This document shows, piece after piece, positions 33,348-41,301 of a stretch of 41,301 nt of DNA; the first letter of the stretch is position 1; each line of letters begins with the position of its first letter. Under the pieces are notes generated by a model. That model made no database searches, was not told where the DNA came from, and saw nothing but the letters and a program-made list of their open reading frames with translations. The stretch covers positions 1 to 41,301 of the forward strand of contig CAZFMJ010000023.1 in NCBI GenBank assembly GCA_964520045.1, given 5' to 3'. Source of the DNA: CAZFMJ01 sp964520045. Lineage in GTDB: Bacteria; Elusimicrobiota; Elusimicrobia; Elusimicrobiales; CAZFMJ01. Position numbers and translations under genes: made by a program.

Positions 33348-33851
33348 ATGTTAAAACATTTCATGTCAGGGCTTGTCGTAATATTCTGCGCGATGCTTGC
33401 TGTACAGGTTCCGGCCTATGCGCAGCAGGATTCAATAGCCAAAGACGCGGTGGTTGTTGCCAGGCGTTTAGGGCTCAGTCAGATGACGATAAAAATAACA
33501 CAAGCGGAAGTTGACGGGCAAATGCGCCGGTTTGAAAATAAAATATTTTTTCCACACGCATTTAGAAACGCTTTTGAACTGGTAATCAGCAATGATAACT
33601 ATGACAAAGGCCCTTTCGCCGCCGCGTTCGCGCAAACTCAAGACGTTGACCAGGCATATAGTCTATTACTGCGGATGCTGAACATGGACTCTACTGAAGT
33701 CAGCCTTTCCTCAAAGTCTGATGTGGACGGGCTTTATCTTGACAGGCATTGGACCTTCACGCTTACCGTCCCTCTGCTTTCTCCCAAAACTTTCTATATT
33801 TTTATAGACAGGCTGGCGCGGGATCCGGCAATTCTAGTTGAATATCCCTAA
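33348..33851 (+). CDS. Secreted protein of unknown function
   Basis: A 167-residue protein with a signal peptide (MSGLVVIFCAMLAVQVPAYA) and no recognised domain. The mature part holds an alternation of helix and strand ending with TFYIFIDRLARDPAILVEYP. The ATG at 33348 is chosen because it starts at the signal and follows AAAGGA; an in-frame GTG upstream lies in a hairpin-forming leader. Flanked by repeats on the 3' side. Confidence 0.62.
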   Translation: MLKHFMSGLVVIFCAMLAVQVPAYAQQDSIAKDAVVVARRLGLSQMTIKITQAEVDGQMRRFENKIFFPHAFRNAFELVISNDNYDKGPFAAAFAQTQDVDQAYSLLLRMLNMDSTEVSLSSKSDVDGLYLDRHWTFTLTVPLLSPKTFYIFIDRLARDPAILVEYP

Positions 33852-33859
33852 AACGCCGC

Positions 33860-33955
33860 TAACCCTAAAACTGCATTGGCCCTCACCTTTTATCCCCTCT
33901 CCTCTCCCTCGGGGAGAGGATAAAAGGTGAGGGCGTAATTGCATTTTTCAGGTTA
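33860..33955. repeat. CCCTCACC-type palindromic repeat, complete copy
   Basis: A near-perfect palindrome of 96 bases. CCCTCACCTTTTATCC (33880-33895) pairs with GGATAAAAGGTGAGGG (33918-33933), flanked by outer arms beginning TAACC and ending GGTTA. Related partial copies are near 21382-21497 and 28101-28215. It may terminate transcription of the preceding gene in both directions. Confidence 0.8.
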
Positions 33956-34029
33956 GTAGTGTTCACGGAGTCCTTAACATCGCGGTTTTTTTATGGCACA
34001 ATATCCTGTCTCAGGCAAAGGGATCAGCC

Positions 34030-35427
34030 GTGAAAAACAAATTCTTACTGATTTTCAGCGCCGGATTTATCCTTGTTTGCGCTCCTTCGGTCTATGCCGC
34101 CGCGGACTTTGACATGAACGGCTCGGCCTCCGGGGAACTATCCGCCGTCCTGACGGACATTCCGCCCGTTCCGGCTCCTTCAAAAGAAACCTCTTCCCAA
34201 AAAGAATGGACAGTGATGCTTTTCATGAACGGCAAAAGCAACGTGGAGCCGTTCGCTGTGCGGGATATGAACCGGCTGGAGACGGTCGGCTCCAGCGATA
34301 AGGTCAATGTTGTGGTTGAGCTTGGAAGGATGAGCGGCCAGAGCAATGACACTGATGCGGACGGAAACTGGACAGGTTCGCGGCGGTATCTGGCGGTAAA
34401 AGACGCCGACGCGGAAAAAATCACCTCTCCTGTTTTAATGGAAATTCCCGAAATCGACATGGGGGACTGGCGCCGGGCGGCTGATTTCGTCAAATGGGCG
34501 AAAGCCCAATATCCCGCAAGACGATACCTGCTCATAATCTGGGACCACGGCTGGGGATGGATAGATCCCAAAAAAGGGTCGGACATTATCCGCGCTAAAT
34601 CCATATCCCATGATTTTGAAACCGGCAATTATATAAAGACCTCGGAACTCGCGGATATCTTCAGGTCGGCCGGCGGAGTGGATGTCTACGCCAGCATGGC
34701 GTGCTTCATGCAGATGGCGGAAGTGGCGTGGGAAATAAGGGATTACGCCGGGGTCATAGTCGGCTCGGAAGAAGTGATACAGCTGCCGTCGTTTAACTTT
34801 GAAGGATTTTTGTCGGCTCTGGAAGCCGATCCCTCAGCCGGGGCCGAGCAGGCAGGCATCTATATGGTCGACACCTTTAAGGAGCTCTACGCCCGACCCG
34901 ATATAGAGGATGGGCTTAACCGGGCGAAATACGGCGTTCAGCTTTCGGCTATCCGCGCGGGCAGGCTCGGGGCGCTGGCCGGAAAGCTTGACGAGTGGAC
35001 GGCGCTTGTCGCCGACATGGACGACAGAAAGGCCGTGCTTGCGGCCAAAGAAGGGGTTCTCCGCATGGAGATCGGCGACGAAATCACCGACCCGCTGAAG
35101 AAAATTTCCTTTTACGGCGACTTGTCTCACTTCATAGAATTAGTGGGGGCGAATGCTTCGGCCCGGGGCGCGGACGGGGTCAGGCGGAAAGGCGCGGAAA
35201 TCATGAGGTTTATAGCCGGCGACCTTGTCATACGCAACGCTTTCGTGGGAAAGGACAGGACAGGCAAGGATTATTCAAACGCGCGCGGACTGGCCGTGCA
35301 TATCCCCGGCGAACCCGGGACTCTCATAGAACACGAAAACAGCTATTCGGACCTTTTATTCGCCAAAAGCACTTCCTGGGGCGGTTTTACGGAGTATCTT
35401 AGTTCAGTGACGGCCGTGGATCCATAA
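34030..35427 (+). CDS. Clostripain-family (C11) cysteine protease, secreted
   Basis: A 465-residue C11 peptidase with a signal peptide (LLIFSAGFILVCAPSVYA). The domain start WTVMLFMNGKSNVEPFA is typical. The catalytic histidine is H173 in IIWDHGWGW and the catalytic cysteine C225 in ASMACFMQMAEVAWEI, with GVIVGSEE following as in the family. These are arginine- or lysine-specific endopeptidases, usually self-activated. It uses GTG as start, with AAAGGGAT upstream. The AGCS symporter gene starts 18 bases after its stop, so it is probably co-transcribed and the pair may link proteolysis to amino-acid uptake. Confidence 0.92.
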   Translation: MKNKFLLIFSAGFILVCAPSVYAAADFDMNGSASGELSAVLTDIPPVPAPSKETSSQKEWTVMLFMNGKSNVEPFAVRDMNRLETVGSSDKVNVVVELGRMSGQSNDTDADGNWTGSRRYLAVKDADAEKITSPVLMEIPEIDMGDWRRAADFVKWAKAQYPARRYLLIIWDHGWGWIDPKKGSDIIRAKSISHDFETGNYIKTSELADIFRSAGGVDVYASMACFMQMAEVAWEIRDYAGVIVGSEEVIQLPSFNFEGFLSALEADPSAGAEQAGIYMVDTFKELYARPDIEDGLNRAKYGVQLSAIRAGRLGALAGKLDEWTALVADMDDRKAVLAAKEGVLRMEIGDEITDPLKKISFYGDLSHFIELVGANASARGADGVRRKGAEIMRFIAGDLVIRNAFVGKDRTGKDYSNARGLAVHIPGEPGTLIEHENSYSDLLFAKSTSWGGFTEYLSSVTAVDP

Positions 35428-35445
35428 CGGCGGAGAAAAAAACTT

Positions 35446-36774
35446 ATGCTGGAAAATATCAACGCGTTTCTTGAAAAAGCCGGCTCCGCGGTCTGGGGAG
35501 CTCCGCTGATAATACTCCTGTTCGGGACGCACCTTTACCTTACGTTCAGGCTCGGCCTTATACAGCGGTATCTGCCCAAAGCAATTAAGCTCTCTTTCAG
35601 CCGCAAGAACGAAGGGGAGGGGGATATCTCTCATTTCGGCGCCCTCATGACGGCGCTTGCCGCCACCATAGGGACCGGGAACATAGTAGGGGTGGCGACG
35701 GCGGTCGCGGCCGGAGGGCCCGGCGCGGTGCTATGGATGTGGCTTACCGGAGTATTCGGCATCGCCACCAAATACGCCGAAGCTCTGCTTTCTGTGAAAT
35801 ACCGGGTGGCGCTTCCCTCGGGAGAGTTCGCCGGCGGGCCGATGTATGTGCTGGAAAGAGGGCTCAACGCGAGATGGCTGGGAATGATCTTCGCGTTTTT
35901 GACCGCGATAGCGGCTTTCGGGATCGGCAATATGGTGCAGGCGAATTCCATCTCGCAGATGCTTCACGGTTCCTTCGGTTTTCCCGCATGGCTAAGCGGG
36001 GCGGTGATGACGGGGCTGACGGCGTTCGTCATTCTGGGGGGGATAAAGTCCATAGCCCGATTCTGCGAAAAGCTGGTGCCGGTCATGGCGGTGATTTATG
36101 TTCTGGGCTGCGGGCTGATACTCCTGCTGAACTTTGAAAAGCTGCCGGGTACTATAGCCCTGATAATTTCGTCGGCGTTCAGCGGTCAGGCCGCCGTGGG
36201 CGGGTTTATGGGCGCTGGAATAAAAGAGGCCATGCGTTTCGGCATAGCCCGCGGGCTGTTTTCAAATGAATCGGGGCTGGGGTCCGCTCCCATAGTGGCC
36301 GCGGCCGCCCGGACCAGGAATCCGGTAAGGCAGGCTTTGGTCTCCTCCACAGGCACTTTCTGGGATACAGTGGTGGTCTGCCTTATAACCGGGCTTGTGG
36401 TGGTGTCCGCCGGCGACTGGCAGAACGGGCTTAAAGGGGCCGCTCTTACCAAAAGCGCGTTTTCGCATATTCCCTATATCGGTCCGGCTGTGCTTAGCTT
36501 CGGGCTTCTTACCTTTGTGTTCTCCACCATAATAGGCTGGGAATACTACGGGGAGAAGGCGGCCGAATATCTTTTGGGGGTAAGGGCGGTAAAACCTTAC
36601 AGGCTTCTTTGGATAGCGGCGGTGATGGCCGGTTCGGTGGCGGCCTTGCCAGCCGTATGGAACTTCGCCGATATTTTCAACGGCCTTATGGCCGTGCCCA
36701 ACCTCATATCTTTGCTCCTGCTGGCGCCTGTCGCGGCGGCGGAAACCAAAAAATACATCAACGAACCCGATTGA
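35446..36774 (+). CDS. AGCS family sodium:alanine/glycine symporter
   Basis: A 442-residue inner-membrane amino-acid importer with about ten helices. Family signatures are ALMTALAATIGTGNIVGVATA near residue 65, GGPGAVLWMWLTGVFGIATKYAEALL, the GGPMYVLERGL loop, and GLFSNESGLGSAPIVAAAARTRNPV in the second half, where the N-E-S-G-x-G motif belongs to the sodium-binding core. Likely in one transcript with the clostripain-like gene. The sequence right after the stop is a half-REP. Confidence 0.95.
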   Translation: MLENINAFLEKAGSAVWGAPLIILLFGTHLYLTFRLGLIQRYLPKAIKLSFSRKNEGEGDISHFGALMTALAATIGTGNIVGVATAVAAGGPGAVLWMWLTGVFGIATKYAEALLSVKYRVALPSGEFAGGPMYVLERGLNARWLGMIFAFLTAIAAFGIGNMVQANSISQMLHGSFGFPAWLSGAVMTGLTAFVILGGIKSIARFCEKLVPVMAVIYVLGCGLILLLNFEKLPGTIALIISSAFSGQAAVGGFMGAGIKEAMRFGIARGLFSNESGLGSAPIVAAAARTRNPVRQALVSSTGTFWDTVVVCLITGLVVVSAGDWQNGLKGAALTKSAFSHIPYIGPAVLSFGLLTFVFSTIIGWEYYGEKAAEYLLGVRAVKPYRLLWIAAVMAGSVAALPAVWNFADIFNGLMAVPNLISLLLLAPVAAAETKKYINEPD

Positions 36775-36780
36775 CCTAAA

Positions 36781-36826
36781 TCAGGGGACACACCATAACT
36801 ATTCTTTTATACGTCACAAAATAGTC
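36781..36826. repeat. Left half of a REP-like element
   Basis: The sequence GGGGACACACCATAACTATT then ATACGTCACAAAATA matches the left half of the complete REP at 39701-39807 (15 identical bases in the second part). The right half is missing here; a matching right half lies at 39031-39062, beyond the next two genes. Confidence 0.7.
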
Positions 36827-36839
36827 CGGAGGATTGTTT

Positions 36840-37094
36840 ATGAAAAAGAGCGAATGTTTGGATTCTCTCGTTAGTGAATATAGATCTCTTCTTAGCGGAA
36901 GTTTATCCAAAGACAACCAGAATGGGTATAATGAAAAAAATATTATTAAGCATTTGACGAAATCAGCAGATTGGACCACTCATGGAGCAAGCGAAATATT
37001 AGGACTGGCAAATAACTATGGCGCGTTCGTTCTGCGTAACGCTTTGGCGCTTGCCGTAGCGCTTGGAAAGGAAGACGGCGATTTGGGATTATAA
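36840..37094 (+). CDS. Small conserved-looking protein of unknown function
   Basis: An 84-residue soluble, helical protein starting at the ATG with GGAGG nine bases upstream. The C-terminal half (SADWTTHGASEILGLANNYGAF, then LRNALALAVALG) has the look of a conserved small family I have seen in environmental genomes but cannot name. It directly precedes the nuclease-helicase gene by 22 bases and both lie between two half-REP repeats, so a partner role (regulator, antitoxin or accessory to the helicase) is possible; that is inference. Confidence 0.62.
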   Translation: MKKSECLDSLVSEYRSLLSGSLSKDNQNGYNEKNIIKHLTKSADWTTHGASEILGLANNYGAFVLRNALALAVALGKEDGDLGL

Positions 37095-37116
37095 GACGGC
37101 ATATTGAGTTGAGATT

Positions 37117-38937
37117 ATGGAAACAAACACCTGCGCATGGAGCGGGTCGGTAAACAGTTTTCTGGCTGCCGCTGATACTGAAATAATTGCTTCACTTACT
37201 CGGTTTTTGCGCCAAACCGACAGCCCCCAATTGTTTGCATGGGATCGCTCCATTAAAGCCTTGAAGGATGGATTGACCGATTGCCTGCCGGAAGCCGGAG
37301 ATTGCGGGCTGGTTCTGGAGTATGACTATCCGCGAAGCGGGGGGAGACGTCCTGATTTGATTTTTTTAAACAATGGCACAGTTTTGGTTATTGAATTTAA
37401 AAACCGCGTCATTCCTGAGTCAGCGGATTTTGATCAGGTTCTGGGTTATGCGCGGGATCTAAACGAATATCATTCGGCAAGTGCGGAAAAAACTTTAATT
37501 CCGATATTAGTCCCAATAGGTTTTCGGGATGCTCCATATGAATTAGCGGGGGTCAAAGTCGTGGGGCCAAAAGGGCTCGCGGGTATTATACGGGAGGCCG
37601 CGCGGAAAAAACGCGATGGTCCGCCTGATGTGGAATATTGGGTGTCGTCGAAATGCGAACCCCTGCCTGCGCTCATTGAAGCCGCAAAACTTATTTTTGA
37701 GAAAAAGCCGCTTCCCAGGATAAAACAGGCTGAATCCGCCAAAATACCGGAAACTGTAGCCCGCGTTGAGATTATAGCGAACCAAATAATAAAGGAAAAA
37801 AATCGGGCTTTAATTTTAATAACCGGCGTTCCCGGAGCCGGAAAGACTTTGGTGGGATTGCAGTGCGCGCACACTCGGCATATATCGGCTCCAACGCTTT
37901 TCCTTTCCGGCAACGGCCCCTTGGTAAACGTTCTTCAGCATGAATTGAATTCAAGGGTTATGGTTCTGCCCATGAAAACCTTTCTGCATGACGCATGGGT
38001 AAAGCAAAAAATAAATCCGATCAGGGAACGGGTGCTGATTTTCGATGAGGCGCAGCGCGCATGGGATAGAGACCGCGTTTTTGAAAAACACAGAGGCGCT
38101 TTGGAAGATTCAGAAGCCTCACTGCTTTTATCTCTTGCCGATCGCGGTGAAGAAGGGTTGGTTGTGGTAGCTTTGATTGGCGAGGGGCAGGAAATACACG
38201 CAGGAGAGGAATCCGGCATCGGGGTATGGGTAGAGGCAATAAAAAAAAGTTTGGGGTGGAAAGTTTTCGGCCCTGAGCATTTGGCGGTAGAATTTACAAA
38301 AAACAATATCCCCTTTTCTACCGAATCTCTTTTTCATCTGACGGCTTCGCTTCGCAGTATGCGGGCGATAGAGACGTCCCAATGGGCGTCATCGGTTTTA
38401 CAGGGGGCTGTAAAAGAGGCGAATCAGCTTGCCGATAAAATAAAACTGAAAGGGTTCACCTTGCGCATAACGCGGGATCTGGACGCAGGCCGGCAATATG
38501 TCAAGGATAGGATGGGCGGGCGCAGACATAAACGTTGCGGGATAATCGTTTCGTCTAAGTTCAGAAAATGCGCCGAATATGGAGTAGAGGCTGTACGCAA
38601 TGACTACTACTATTACGGACAGTGGTACGGTGATGACGAATCTTGTCCACATTCCGGCTCCCGCATGGAAAAAGCTGTGTCTGAATTCGGCTGTCAGGGG
38701 TTGGAATTAGACCTGCCTCTGCTTTGCTGGGGGCCGGACCTGCGCTGGGAGGAAAAAGGCTGGGTTCCCTTTGTGGGAAAGCCCCGATTGGTCAAGGACC
38801 CGCATAAACTTCGTTTCAATGCATACAGGGTTCTTCTTACGCGCGGGCGGGAAGGGCTTGTTATCTATGTGCCTAAAATGCCGGAACTGGATTCAACGTA
38901 TGCCGCGCTTCTGCGGTTTGGATTAGCGCCGATTTAG
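37117..38937 (+). CDS. PD-(D/E)XK nuclease-like domain fused to DUF2075/Schlafen-type helicase
   Basis: A 606-residue protein. The N-terminal domain has a restriction-endonuclease-fold pattern: E68, D80 in RRPDLIFLN and E93-x-K95 in LVIEFKNR. A superfamily-1-like helicase follows: Walker A GVPGAGKT (237-244), Walker B VLIFDEAQRAW (D310-E311), and the late motif YRVLLTRGREGLVIYVP near the C-terminus. This matches DUF2075 (Schlafen-type) ATPases. Nuclease-helicase fusions of this sort are frequent in phage-defence and accessory islands, so a defence role is plausible but unproven. All key residues seem intact. It is the second gene of a cassette bracketed by half-REP elements. Confidence 0.85.
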   Translation: METNTCAWSGSVNSFLAAADTEIIASLTRFLRQTDSPQLFAWDRSIKALKDGLTDCLPEAGDCGLVLEYDYPRSGGRRPDLIFLNNGTVLVIEFKNRVIPESADFDQVLGYARDLNEYHSASAEKTLIPILVPIGFRDAPYELAGVKVVGPKGLAGIIREAARKKRDGPPDVEYWVSSKCEPLPALIEAAKLIFEKKPLPRIKQAESAKIPETVARVEIIANQIIKEKNRALILITGVPGAGKTLVGLQCAHTRHISAPTLFLSGNGPLVNVLQHELNSRVMVLPMKTFLHDAWVKQKINPIRERVLIFDEAQRAWDRDRVFEKHRGALEDSEASLLLSLADRGEEGLVVVALIGEGQEIHAGEESGIGVWVEAIKKSLGWKVFGPEHLAVEFTKNNIPFSTESLFHLTASLRSMRAIETSQWASSVLQGAVKEANQLADKIKLKGFTLRITRDLDAGRQYVKDRMGGRRHKRCGIIVSSKFRKCAEYGVEAVRNDYYYYGQWYGDDESCPHSGSRMEKAVSEFGCQGLELDLPLLCWGPDLRWEEKGWVPFVGKPRLVKDPHKLRFNAYRVLLTRGREGLVIYVPKMPELDSTYAALLRFGLAPI

Positions 38938-39000
38938 GCTTTTGGAAGATTTGTCGTGCAGAAAAGTGGCCATTCCGGCGGGTTATTAAGATATTAAGAA

Positions 39001-39062
39001 CCGTCCCCGATCAGTCCCCGATCACCACGGTAAACAACGCGGGATAAATCGGAATGGCGTCC
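39001..39062. repeat. Right half of a REP-like element with a short direct repeat
   Basis: Bases 39031-39062 (GTAAACAACGCGGGATAAAT, then CGGAATGGCGTCC) match the right half of the REPs ending at 39807 and 41156. Just before is a tandem direct repeat, GTCCCCGATCA twice (39003-39024). No gene in 38938-39085. Confidence 0.65.
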
Positions 39063-39085
39063 ATGGGACGTTCCCATTGCGGATT

Positions 39086-39595
39086 TTAAGGATGGAAACC
39101 TATTCTTTCTTTCGGTTTTTCAGGAGGAGCCATCAACTGCCGGATAGCTTCAAATATGGATTGAATCTGTTCGTCGTGATGCGCAATTTTGTTTTCTAAC
39201 AGCTCAAGCTTTTTGGCTAATTCTTTATGTAGAGACAACGTTTCCCGCAGTTTAACAAAAGCCCGCATTATGGCTATGTTGACCTGCACTGCCCGCTTGC
39301 TGTTAAGAATGCCGGATAACATCGCGACACCTTGTTCTGTAAAAACAAATGACAAGTATCTTTCGCCACCCCAACTTGAGGCGCCAATTTGGCACCTCAA
39401 GTTTTTTAATTCCTGCGTTGATAACTGAAACATAAAATCTTCAGGGAAACGGTCGATATTTCGTCTAACTGCCCGCTTAAGAACCTTTGTCTCCACTCCG
39501 TAAAGTTCGGCAAGATCACGGTCCAGCATTACTTTGTGGCCGCGTATCAGATAAATCTTGTGCTCAATATGTCCCATCGGAACGAGAGATTTCAT
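39086..39595 (-). CDS. ORF6N domain-containing protein
   Basis: A 169-residue protein with an N-terminal ORF6N domain, a DNA-binding module common in phages and mobile DNA: IYLIRGHKVMLDRDLAELYGVETKVLKRAVRRN, followed by RFPEDFMFQLSTQE and the YLSFVFTEQGVAMLSGIL region. The C-terminal part is a coiled coil (LHKELAKKLELLENKIAHHDEQI). A TATAAT-like box lies upstream on its strand (about 39640). Likely a regulator of mobile origin. It sits between two REP elements. An internal ATG six codons in is an alternative start. Confidence 0.9.
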   Translation of the reverse strand: MKSLVPMGHIEHKIYLIRGHKVMLDRDLAELYGVETKVLKRAVRRNIDRFPEDFMFQLSTQELKNLRCQIGASSWGGERYLSFVFTEQGVAMLSGILNSKRAVQVNIAIMRAFVKLRETLSLHKELAKKLELLENKIAHHDEQIQSIFEAIRQLMAPPEKPKERIGFHP

Positions 39596-39700
39596 GGTAT
39601 TCGGTTTTCTACCTCTGCTTCAGTCGTGTTATAAATATATTATACGAAAAATCTTGAAATCTTTTGACAAAAAGTCTGCCTTCCCAAAAAATCAGAATCC

Positions 39701-39807
39701 GGAATCCGGGGACATCATACCTATTATTTAATACGTCACAAAATATTCTGATAAATACAATTGCCGGTAAATGAAGCGGGATAAATCGGTATGGTTCCCC
39801 GGATTCC
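39701..39807. repeat. Complete REP-like palindrome
   Basis: The 12-base perfect arms GGAATCCGGGGA (39701-39712) and TCCCCGGATTCC (39796-39807) continue with imperfect pairing (CATACC with GGTATG). The centre carries ATACGTCACAAAATA and GCGGGATAAATCGG. The arms and core resemble the repeats that REP-associated tyrosine transposases mobilise in many environmental genomes. No gene within it. Confidence 0.82.
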
Positions 39808-39819
39808 GGAAAGCTTAAT

Positions 39820-40878
39820 CTAAATCTTTGTGATTGCCGGGACTGTTGAGAGGAGCTTCTCGTATTCAGCGGGGAATTTGGATTTTAAAAGGCAAAGGCC
39901 CTTTTTAAGGCCGGAAAGCCAACTCTTACCGCGCTTCCTTACGTCCTCAAAAGCGAACAGCATGTCGCCCGGTCTGTCTTCCGTCAGTACCGCAAAAATA
40001 CCGGCAGCCTGGGCTATGTCTTTTTCCGACTTGGCATGCATAGTGACGCTTCTTTCATGGCTGATTATGAGTTTGTGGAAAGCGTACCGCGCCGGATTGG
40101 GGATGTTCACCAGTATCCCCTCGCCGTTTACCACTGCGCCCTTCTCAAAGCCTTCCAGCAGATAAGAGAGGAAACGAAGCGGCTGAGCAGATGTGTTTAA
40201 GCTTGCGACGAATACCGGTCTTTCGGATTCTCCGGCTGCCGGAGTTAATATGTCCACCCTTAGCGTGCTTCCGCGGACTTTGAAAGATGTAGAGGGATTC
40301 TTCGGGTTAAGCGCAGGGACAGGTAAAAAGCCGAGCTTCAGTTTTTCGAGCGTGTCTGGAACATCAGGTTTAATATCAGGGACGGCAATGTCTATGTGTT
40401 TTGAAGCTGCGATATCGATATCGTGCGTCTTTACATGAGTTTCCCAATGTACACCCAGCATGTTGCCTATAACTGTAAATGCATGTGTGCCGACCAAGAC
40501 GCTGTTTAGCCTGAAAATACCGCTATCCGCCAGGGATTTTATAACTCTGGCCGTGGAGGAGTCCGCGGTTGTTGCTCCGCCGGCTTTAATCTGGGCGCAA
40601 AGCTTCCTGACGTGTTCAATGTCCGGCTTTAACAGGTTTTTTTCTTCCTTAAATTTCCCTGCCATCTTGTCCAAGGCGGGGCTTTTTCGTCCTATATAGG
40701 CCTGGCGCGAGACGCCGTTAAGGTCCGAATACTGGAAATAATAGTAGGACTCGCCCTTTACCTCTTTTGTGGTAAAGCAGCCTTTCAGATTGCCTATGGA
40801 GCGCCGGGCCTCAATATCCGCGAGCTGTTCCAGCAATTCCGCATACAGCGTTTGCGTTTCAGGGGATAATCTTCTCAT
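39820..40878 (-). CDS. GSU2403-type nucleotidyltransferase-fold protein
   Basis: A 352-residue protein of the NTP_transf_8 / GSU2403 family. The nucleotidyltransferase core is seen in SVLVGTHAFTVIGNMLGVHW, followed by THDIDIA with the metal-binding D-x-D, and by a third acidic strand in STLRVDILTP. The N-terminal region (YYYFQYSDLNGVSRQAYIG) and the C-terminal helices are typical of the family. Such proteins resemble AbiEii-type toxins or defence nucleotidyltransferases; function here is unknown. Flanked by two REP palindromes. The start at 40878 begins the recognised MRRLSPETQTLYAELL segment. Confidence 0.85.
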   Translation of the reverse strand: MRRLSPETQTLYAELLEQLADIEARRSIGNLKGCFTTKEVKGESYYYFQYSDLNGVSRQAYIGRKSPALDKMAGKFKEEKNLLKPDIEHVRKLCAQIKAGGATTADSSTARVIKSLADSGIFRLNSVLVGTHAFTVIGNMLGVHWETHVKTHDIDIAASKHIDIAVPDIKPDVPDTLEKLKLGFLPVPALNPKNPSTSFKVRGSTLRVDILTPAAGESERPVFVASLNTSAQPLRFLSYLLEGFEKGAVVNGEGILVNIPNPARYAFHKLIISHERSVTMHAKSEKDIAQAAGIFAVLTEDRPGDMLFAFEDVRKRGKSWLSGLKKGLCLLKSKFPAEYEKLLSTVPAITKI

Positions 40879-41052
40879 ATCCGGTTATACGTAGGTTACA
40901 ACAATTCAGCGTATAACTGCAAGAGGCAGTCTGCCGAAAAACGTGTTTTTGCCGTCAAGGTTAAACCGAGGTCCGACGGCCGAATTTGTTCCTGACTGTT
41001 CCGGACTTCATAGTATTCCCGCCGGCGGCCGGAACTTGAGCGCGGATGTCTT
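40879..41052. other. Intergenic sequence upstream of the nucleotidyltransferase gene
   Basis: No gene supported. It contains a seven-base inverted repeat, GTTCCGG (40998-41004) with CCGGAAC (41029-41035). A TATAAC-like box on the minus strand close to the ATG may belong to the nucleotidyltransferase promoter. Confidence 0.4.
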
Positions 41053-41156
41053 CAAATCTGGGGACAGCATACCTATTTTTTTATACCATGGAACATGCCG
41101 ATAAGTTAATTCCAGTAAATAACGCGGGATAAATCGGTATGGTGTCCCCGGATTTG
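41053..41156. repeat. Complete REP-like palindrome
   Basis: The left arm, 41053-41073 (CAAATCTGGGGACAGCATACC), and right arm, 41136-41156, pair at about 19 of 21 positions. The inner right side shares GCGGGATAAATCGGTATGG with the other copies. The last 145 bases of the window after it show no gene; CCGTAAAACGG followed by a T-run near 41262-41282 is a weak hairpin. Confidence 0.8.
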
Positions 41157-41301
41157 GATCCAGGGCAGGGCAAGAAATATATTTTACCGTCTTTGCGAAG
41201 CGAGAAACTCCGGAGAGATGAGAGAGTCGAGCGGTTTGCTACCCTGTGAGCCGTGAGACAACCGTAAAACGGGAGATTTTTTTGATTTTTGGAATCCCCC
41301 A

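Noticed and set aside
41160..41301. Possible start of an IS200/REP-associated transposase element at the right edge
   Set aside because: No open frame or recognisable transposase sequence is visible before the window ends.

Overview
The window is about 41 kb of bacterial chromosome with roughly half G+C. It comes from a diderm (Gram-negative type) heterotroph: there are lipoproteins with lipoboxes, a monofunctional peptidoglycan glycosyltransferase, a tripartite TRAP transporter with a TatT-type lipoprotein, and many secreted proteins. Gene content and the abundance of short intergenic repeats would fit an uncultured lineage such as Elusimicrobiota or Omnitrophota. That placement is a guess from gene style, because no rRNA or tRNA is visible. 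No CRISPR array or recognisable IS transposase gene was seen.

Bases 1-8335 are a run of minus-strand genes: DUF6485 and RidA, then a MalQ-TatT fusion, dctP, dctQ and dctM (a TPR-protein-associated TRAP transporter), a zinc-ribbon membrane protein, and ispH running off the left edge. A lone response regulator (8437) points right. It converges on a minus-strand three-gene set of TPR lipoprotein, small lipoprotein and MFS exporter (12052-8943). From 12.3 to 21.4 kb come an orphan extracellular sensor, a secreted GH13 alpha-amylase-type enzyme, an ABC-F ATPase (minus), a POT peptide transporter translationally coupled to a secreted zinc peptidase, and a small PAS protein. Together these suggest uptake and use of peptides, glucans and organic acids, with pckG and an AGCS amino-acid symporter further right.

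From 21.6 to 36.8 kb lie secreted proteins of unknown role, a TypA-YciH pair, a secreted phospholipase D-like protein next to a secreted ADP-ribosyltransferase-like protein with an R-S-E signature, mtgA, pckG, a Cys-rich HExxH protein, rsgA, a clostripain-family protease and an AGCS symporter.

The last 4.5 kb is accessory. It holds a small protein plus a PD-(D/E)XK nuclease/DUF2075 helicase, an ORF6N-domain protein and a GSU2403-type nucleotidyltransferase, interleaved with REP-like palindromes. A left half-REP and a right half-REP bracket the small-protein/helicase pair.

The strongest non-gene signal is several families of short repeats arranged as inverted arms. The main one is a heptamer family (consensus GGTARAY) with five loci between 0.9 and 21 kb; it supplies the stop codons of three genes and disturbs the start of a fourth. 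A CCCTCACC-type palindrome family and the GGGGACA REP family take over on the right. This partition of repeat families, the split REP around the helicase cassette, the MalQ-TatT fusion and the ADP-ribosyltransferase are the points most worth pursuing.
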